Shown here piece by piece: positions 53,872-64,000 of a DNA stretch of 64,000 nucleotides. The notes beneath the pieces were generated by a model, which saw nothing but the letters and a program-made list of their open reading frames with translations, did not search any database and was not told where the DNA came from. This DNA is from Vigna angularis. Its lineage: Eukaryota; Streptophyta; Magnoliopsida; Fabales; Fabaceae. The stretch is from positions 2,914,001 to 2,978,000 of the forward strand of contig NC_068980.1 in assembly GCF_016808095.1 (NCBI RefSeq), read 5' to 3'. The position numbers and the translations under genes are program-made. Within the stretch, counting starts at the first letter, position 1. Each line of letters begins with the position of its first letter.

Positions 53872-54316
53872 CTTCAGAATCTCTATGACATCAAGATTCC
53901 TGCGAAGCTCGTCACCCTCTCGAGATGCTAAATTACTACAGATAAATCAAAAACTTGTCTGATAAAAAGACATGCAGCCAGAGAACAAGCATGGTAACGT
54001 ATAGATAGAGAGAAAGAGAGAGAGCATACCCTAAAACATACATATCTGGTTCATTTTGAACCTGAAGAAAATCACTCAGATCAAGGTTCACAGTGGGGCA
54101 TTGCCCTCCTACATTCAATGTTGCTGCAAAAACTCTGATATACAAATAACTACGATCATTAATCTGGTCAACAAATATTGTACTTTATTCATAAACACAA
54201 AAAGAAAAAAAGATCAATTCTTCATATATAAATATACCTGAGATTTTGAACTGCTTCGGTAGAAGACAGAGAAGATTCTGAGCCTCAATTTTCAATGGAT
54301 GTATCAGAAAGTGCAT
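53872..54316 (-). pseudogene. Type I inositol polyphosphate 5-phosphatase gene fragment
   Basis: Three minus-strand exons with proper splice borders can be read. 54316-54238 gives ALSDTSIEN, a TGA stop, then GSESSLSSTEAVQNLR. 54134-54030 gives VFAATLNVGGQCPTVNLDLS then DFLQVQNEPDMYVLG. 53935-53872 gives NLASREGDELRRNLDVIEIL then K. 'VFAATxNVGG...D(M/I)YVLG' and 'EGDELRRNxDVxEI' are the signature segments of plant type I 5PTases, which dephosphorylate inositol phosphates and phosphoinositides. The exons between them (FQEIVPLNAGN region) and all of the catalytic C-terminal half are missing, and exon one has an in-frame stop. It is a displaced fragment, not a working gene. Confidence 0.75.
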
Positions 54317-54732
54317 CTATAAGGAAAATCAATGACTGGTCTAAGTGATCATGCCAATATGGAAGAGTAGAAAGTGCATCTACGTTTAATTACCTCCTAG
54401 TCTATATATCCATCATGTAATACAAAATTTCCTACACACAAGTCATTTGCCTTTTCATAATCTACCTTTATTATTATCCCTTTCTTCTTTTTTTCTTTTC
54501 AGTTCTTCCACAACTTCATTAGTTACCGTCCAATGGTCTTGTTGATTATGAACTATGCATAACTTTTGGGAACATTCTCATCATCCTATTCGTCTATACC
54601 TTAGAGATAATTTTATACACACCCCACCGTATAGGCCTAAATCATGAAGACCTATTGGTTTCTCCTTTTTGGATATTAGAGTTATGAAATGAGGCATTAC
54701 ATCCATTTCATATATGTCCTTAGCATTGGAAA

Positions 54733-55440
<708 letters not shown>

Positions 55441-56325
55441 TATCAATTTTAACTTTGTCACACATTATCCTAAGTGCACCATTGAGTTTTGAAGGCGTTT
55501 ACTCGTATTTTTAATGTGTTTTGGTATCTTTTTTTTTAATTTCAAACATCTTTGGATACACTTCTGGATGATAAAAAAATTAAATAGATATATCTATTAG
55601 TTCAAACTGCAATATGATTTTGTAAATATTTTATAATTTTTTAATTTATTTATATATAAAATATTTTTAACTTATAAAAAATTGTTTTATTTTATTATTA
55701 ACATTTTTTAGGAAAAATAATCCCCAACATATACCGATCTTTCCTTTAAATGATAATAAAATAAGACATGTCATTCCAAAAAGTTTGTGAGATTAAAATT
55801 AACGTATTTGCTCAAAATAATTTCTAGTTAATTTCTCGCTGATCCCTTCCAAAGTTATTCTGTGAGGAAACACCAAAAACATTATTTTGAAAATAAATTA
55901 CTAGTCCAAAAATCAATTTCCATTTCTTCAATTAAAGAATTACAGACAGTGTCAAATCATCATTAAAAAAATGCAGTGAAAATTTTGTAATTAAGGTGAA
56001 GACATTGTAGCAGGAATAGGGTTGACTAGATTTGGTTCTACCACGTTGCCTCTGCCAAAGCAGACAGTTCTTGGTGATGTGTATGGGTTGAGTCTGATTA
56101 AATTACTTATTTATATTTTAGCCAGCTCGTGTATTTATATTACGGAATCTATATGAAGATAATTTAATATCTATTACATGATACATATGAATAATTTAAT
56201 ATCTATATAAAACATTTTTATTACATAATTTTCTTATATATATATAACCTTATACATGTTGAAAAGGGAAGGTGGAACCTTCTTCTTTATGATATAAGAT
56301 TGAATATCATATTGCAGTACCTCCG
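55441..56325. other. Intergenic DNA, no gene seen
   Basis: AT-rich, no coding or repeat structure noticed. Confidence 0.4.
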
Positions 56326-56445
56326 GAGGCGCCGGTTGAGACGCCGTATGTGACGGAGGAACCTTCTCAACGGCAACAATTGGCCATATCATGGCACATG
56401 GGCGCGTTGTTTGGAAAAGTTAAGAAAAAGATATTATTTTTCTTA
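56326..56445 (+). other. GC-rich exon-like fragment, unrecognised
   Basis: After an AG that looks like a splice acceptor ('atattgcag') an open frame reads PPEAPVETPYVTEEPSQRQ then QLAISWHMGALFGKVKKK before a stop. The base composition (GC-rich) stands out from the AT-rich surroundings. It is probably a captured or leftover exon of a host gene. I cannot name the parent. Confidence 0.3.
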
Positions 56446-57740
56446 TGAATTCATTACCTTATCCACTTAATCATAGATATGCATGCAGATTTTGCATTTT
56501 TTTATAGCCATGTGTTGATTAGAGTATTCAGTGTAAGGCTCGTGTTCTAAACCCAATTTCTTTCTTATTCCATTTTTCTTTTTTATTTATCCTCAATGTT
56601 TTTAATAAGTTTCTTCCAAATCTTTATAATATCTTGTCTTTATAAGTTTCTCATGAGATCATGCCTATTCATGTTATTTAGTTTATCTTAATATATTTCA
56701 ATTCCTTTTTGTTTTTGAAAATTTTTCAATTTCTTTAATATTAATATTTGAGATCAAAATCAGTTAAGTTAAAAGAAATAGTTCTCTCAATTAATTTTCT
56801 TACTGTATAATTAGGTTTTATTTATAATGTTATTCTAGACTATTTAGAGTTTTGGAGCTTCTCATCTTAAATATTGCATGCAATGCAAATTACTTTGAGA
56901 GAAAAAAATATTTTTCACAAATTATTGTAAAGTGGGTTATATTCAAAGACGAGATTAAATATGAAATTGGATAGATAGGTATTAATTGCCTTATTAATGA
57001 GAAAGTCCCCACTATAATGTAGGAGTATTGATGTCGCGACCTTGCCAAAATTATTTGTGCCACCTTATACAAACTTTTACCCTAAAGTCTATAACTATGT
57101 AAAAAATCAATTAATAATAAATTAAAATTAATGCTAATTAGCTAATAATATTGAATTTACCTATTAATAAATTTTAAAATAATAAAAATACTAATTTATC
57201 GTCAATATTTAAAATTAACTCAAGTAAACATCAACTAAATTAATTATGATTTAAAAAAATAAATTAATCATAATTTATTACTATATAAATTGTGCTACTT
57301 TTTTTGTTCAAAAATAAAGTTCGACTGGAAATTAAAAATAACTTTGCTGGAGGAATCGTTTTTCTTAGAGAGAGACTTCTTTTTTATGGGAAAGGATTTT
57401 GTATAAAATAATTGATAAGAAAAGATAAATATTATTAAATTGATATTAGTTTCAATATAATAAATTTTATTAATTTTCTATCCTACATATCATATAACCC
57501 TACAGTGTTAATTCTATTACTTATAAGAATTCTATTACTTATAAGAATTCTATATAAAAATTGTTTATTATCTTTATTTATTTTGTATATTATTTCTCTG
57601 ATAATTTAGCGGCAGTATGTACAAGTACTGGCATGTGATTTTTTATTTTATTTAGCATATGCTCAATGCTTAATAAATAGTTTCATTTTCTGTTTGAGTA
57701 TTAAATTTATTTTATTGGCTAATTTTTTTTTATTGAAATT
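56446..57740. other. Intergenic DNA, no gene seen
   Basis: AT-rich. Near 56977-57030 there is another copy of the 'attaatgagaaagtccccac' patch seen at 29900. No coding recognised. Confidence 0.4.
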
Positions 57741-58003
57741 TTCAACAAAAGATAACCGAGGCAAAAAGTATAAATAAAAAAGGGAGCAAAATCCTGCTGT
57801 CTCGATTACTTTTGAACCGAGACAAAATCGTACCCCTTTTCTCTTGGTTACTTTTGAACCGAGGCAAAATTATATTCTTTTTGTCTCGGTCCACAACCGA
57901 AGTAAAAAGGGATAGACTTTTTGTCTCGCCTGTATATGCCTCGGTTCCAGAATCGTTGTCTATGGATAAAAATAACCGTTGTCGTTTCTCTGAAATGCAC
58001 TAA
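57741..58003. mobile_element. CACTA-like subterminal repeat block
   Basis: At least six short repeats of the form 'aaccgaggcaaaaag' / 'tttttgtctcggtt' in both orientations within 250 bases. This cluster of inverted short repeats is typical of the subterminal part of legume CACTA elements. Exact termini and a 3-bp target duplication were not identified; the block may be a fragment. Confidence 0.45.
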
Positions 58004-60267
58004 TGTTACGACTTTAACTAATACAAATATTATTCAATTAAAACTAGAAAAGGTCATACTTTGAAACCAATAAAATAAAATACATTTATCATAAATCTAA
58101 AATATTAATATTTTAATTTAAAGTATAAATATTAATTATTATATTATTAAAAATAGAAGTAATGAAGTGGAAAATTTTCCTTAAATGTCTCTATAGCACG
58201 TAAAGACAACTCATTTGTTTTAAAAGTATTTTGACCATTTAAAAAGGTTAACTTTTATATTTATAAAAAGGAGAAAGATTAAAAAATAAAATAATAAATA
58301 TAAAATCTGTGTAAAAATTTATTAGAAGGTGAATATTATGCCTACACTCACATGACACATTACTGTATACAACAGTGTCATTGATGACAGAAAATGTAAA
58401 CGTTTACATCAAATTATGCTAAAGATCTAATTTTGCTGTATACATATTGGAGTTTAGAAGAAGGTGAATATTGTGCCTACCCTCACATGACATTGCAGTA
58501 TAAAAAAGTGTCATTGATCACAAACAAAATGAAAACTTTTACATCAAATTATGCTAAAGATCTCCAAATATTACATTCATTAAAAATTTAATAAATTAAT
58601 AATAATATATTAAACTTTCATATAATTTTAAAATAGTTATAATAACTACATCTAACTAAATTGTATATACTATATATTAAATGTACTCCATAAGATAAAT
58701 TAAAAATGTATAAGGAAGAATCTCAAGAAAAACATGTGAAAACAAATAAGGAATTTCGCTTAAAAGGTTTAAAATGTTTAAGGTATAAATAAGTATGCTG
58801 ATTTTAAAATTGGTATAGATATTGCTTTAAGCAATGTTCTAATTGGTGGTTTATGTCTTGAGCTGGTAAATATTATAATTTAGTTTGGACTTATGTACAG
58901 GAAGTGATAATTTGGGAGGCTTTCATTTTAACTTTTCTATGTAAATTTTATTTTGTACACGACTTAGAACAATTTAAATATCCTTATTCGATATATTTAT
59001 TTTTATTGTAAAAAAAGTTAATTTGTAGGATAAATTTTTATAAAGAAAATAGTATATCATTTAATTTAAAATTTTATTTTATTTCTGATAAATTGTTCAC
59101 TTCAATTTAAATATTTAACATAATTAATTTCAAACTTTATTTCATATAAAACTCAATTGGGCTTAAGCTTAAAATAATTATTTCAAATTTATCATCATAA
59201 ACAACTAAATATTGTTTTTTTAAACATAAAAAAACCTGATAATTGTAAATTTGAATTCTTTAATTTAAATAACAAACAAAAATTAGTAATTATATAGAAA
59301 AAAAAAATGACATGAGACTCCCATTAAACAAAAAAGAAAAAAGAAACAAGTCACATGCACACTTCACTTAAATTAAAGTTGTCATCTAAGAAGACTTCAA
59401 TTTTTTTTTTAAATAATCGATCTGTCTTAAAGAAAACGATTTATATTCTATCATGATCTTACCACTTCTTAGTAAAAAATTAAAAACATGTCAAAATGGT
59501 CCATAATTAAATCCATATGATAAATAATTTAGAAAAATACTCACATGAACCATACAAAAACCCTGAACATTGAGATCTGCGTAAACTTCAACATACAGAG
59601 CGGAGTCCACTCTAAAATTAAAAAAGAAAAAAAATATTAACAATAACAAGTAAATTGAAACAATAGGATTACTCCATTCCTTATAGAAAATCAAAAGAAA
59701 AGAAAAAGAAAAAACAAAGATACACATCTCCTGACTATTTTCCCCAACAAGACCAAACGGAAACAAATACTTATATACAAATTCTTAATGAAATCGTGCA
59801 CCTAAAAGACTTATATATCCATTAATTTAGGTAATATTTTTTAGAAACACCTATTACTGTGTTTGCATAGACAATTTTAATAGAGTAATTTATTATTTTA
59901 GAGAGTTTTAAATACTTTATGGTAAAATATGGTATTTGAATAACAAATTTAAAAAAAAAATTATTAAAGTAACTTCAATATTTAATGTTAGAGAATGTCA
60001 AAATTTACTTAGTAAGTAAGAATTCGAATTACTCTATATTTTTTAATTCACATTTAGCTTTTTTATTTTCTTTTCAATTCAAATTTAGTTTTGCAAATGA
60101 TTAACTTGATTAAGCCTTATATATTATTAAAATGATTACTTTTGGACTCATGTTAATTTCTGTTTTTTTATTAATGTATTTAAATATTTTCCTCTCATAA
60201 ATTTTCAGAATCTGTAGACTGAACATAGCAGGGTCCGTCTCCACGGGAAGACAAGTTTTTAATAGCT
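58004..60267. other. Intergenic DNA, no gene seen
   Basis: AT-rich. A 90-base segment at 58321-58430 is repeated in variant form at 58455-58565 ('gaaggtgaatatt.tgcctac.ctcacatgaca'). No coding recognised; the open frame 59491-59766 on the minus strand is in low-complexity sequence. Confidence 0.4.
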
Positions 60268-60305
60268 GTAGAGAATTCTTCTGCATGTGACAGACTCTAT
60301 ATATA
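60268..60305 (+). promoter_or_regulatory. Conserved core promoter of fused gene C
   Basis: GTAGAGAATTCTTCTGCATG then TGACAGACTC and TATATATA (60298-60305), 51 bases before the ATG at 60356; same arrangement as gene A. Confidence 0.65.
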
Positions 60306-60355
60306 GTGGCTCATTCAGAGGGCAAAGAGTGTGAAGAATTTGCATTTTGAGGAAA

Positions 60356-64000
<3,645 letters not shown>

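Noticed and set aside
57741..58003. Protein-coding gene at 57812-58003
   Set aside because: The frame covers the short inverted repeats of a CACTA-like block and has no motif.

Overview
This is AT-rich plant nuclear DNA, most likely from a legume of the bean/cowpea/soybean type. The signs are split genes with GT-AG introns, many (TA)n microsatellites, nested Mutator-, Tourist- and CACTA-like transposons, LTR-like repeats, and glycoside hydrolase family 1 (GH1) genes of the type legumes use as cyanogenic/BGLU12-like beta-glucosidases. The species is an inference. No tRNA, rRNA, CRISPR array or microbial gene was seen.

The backbone is a tandem GH1 cluster, all on the plus strand. Gene 1 (4865-9052) and gene D (36370-40546) are near-identical 13-exon genes encoding 511-residue secreted enzymes. 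A decayed third copy lies at 14002-17847. These three sit in a segmental duplication that includes promoter, (TA)n tracts and downstream DNA. A second subfamily contains gene A (24490-27997, intact), gene B (49926-53538, one 8-nt frameshift) and gene C (60356 to beyond the window end, intact as far as seen). Two truncated GH1 pieces lie at 31020-31800 and 54733-55440.

The striking feature is the first exon of genes A, B and C. It encodes about 90 residues that match the bipartite chloroplast and thylakoid-lumen presequence of PsbP (the 23-kDa oxygen-evolving enhancer), including a twin-arginine SRRLAL motif, a hydrophobic core and an A-x-A cleavage site, but no mature PsbP domain. In all three genes this exon ends in phase 1 and splices in frame onto the GH1 exon that used to carry an ER signal peptide. 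In gene A the old ER signal is killed by a TAG codon whose AG is also the predicted splice acceptor, so only the fused reading frame can make enzyme. Genes B and C still keep an open ER-signal start inside intron 1, which suggests alternative promoters or dual targeting. A fourth, inverted copy of the presequence exon and its promoter (21513-23166) is split by a 1.4-kb insertion. The implied product is a beta-glucosidase sent to the thylakoid lumen, or to the stroma if lumen transport fails.

Between the genes are two Mutator-like elements with 9-bp target duplications and a shared internal palindrome, a probable Pack-MULE carrying LRR receptor-kinase and ERF gene fragments, a Tourist-like MITE, a fragment of a type I inositol polyphosphate 5-phosphatase gene on the minus strand, CACTA-like ends, a minisatellite block and long AT-rich stretches without recognisable genes.
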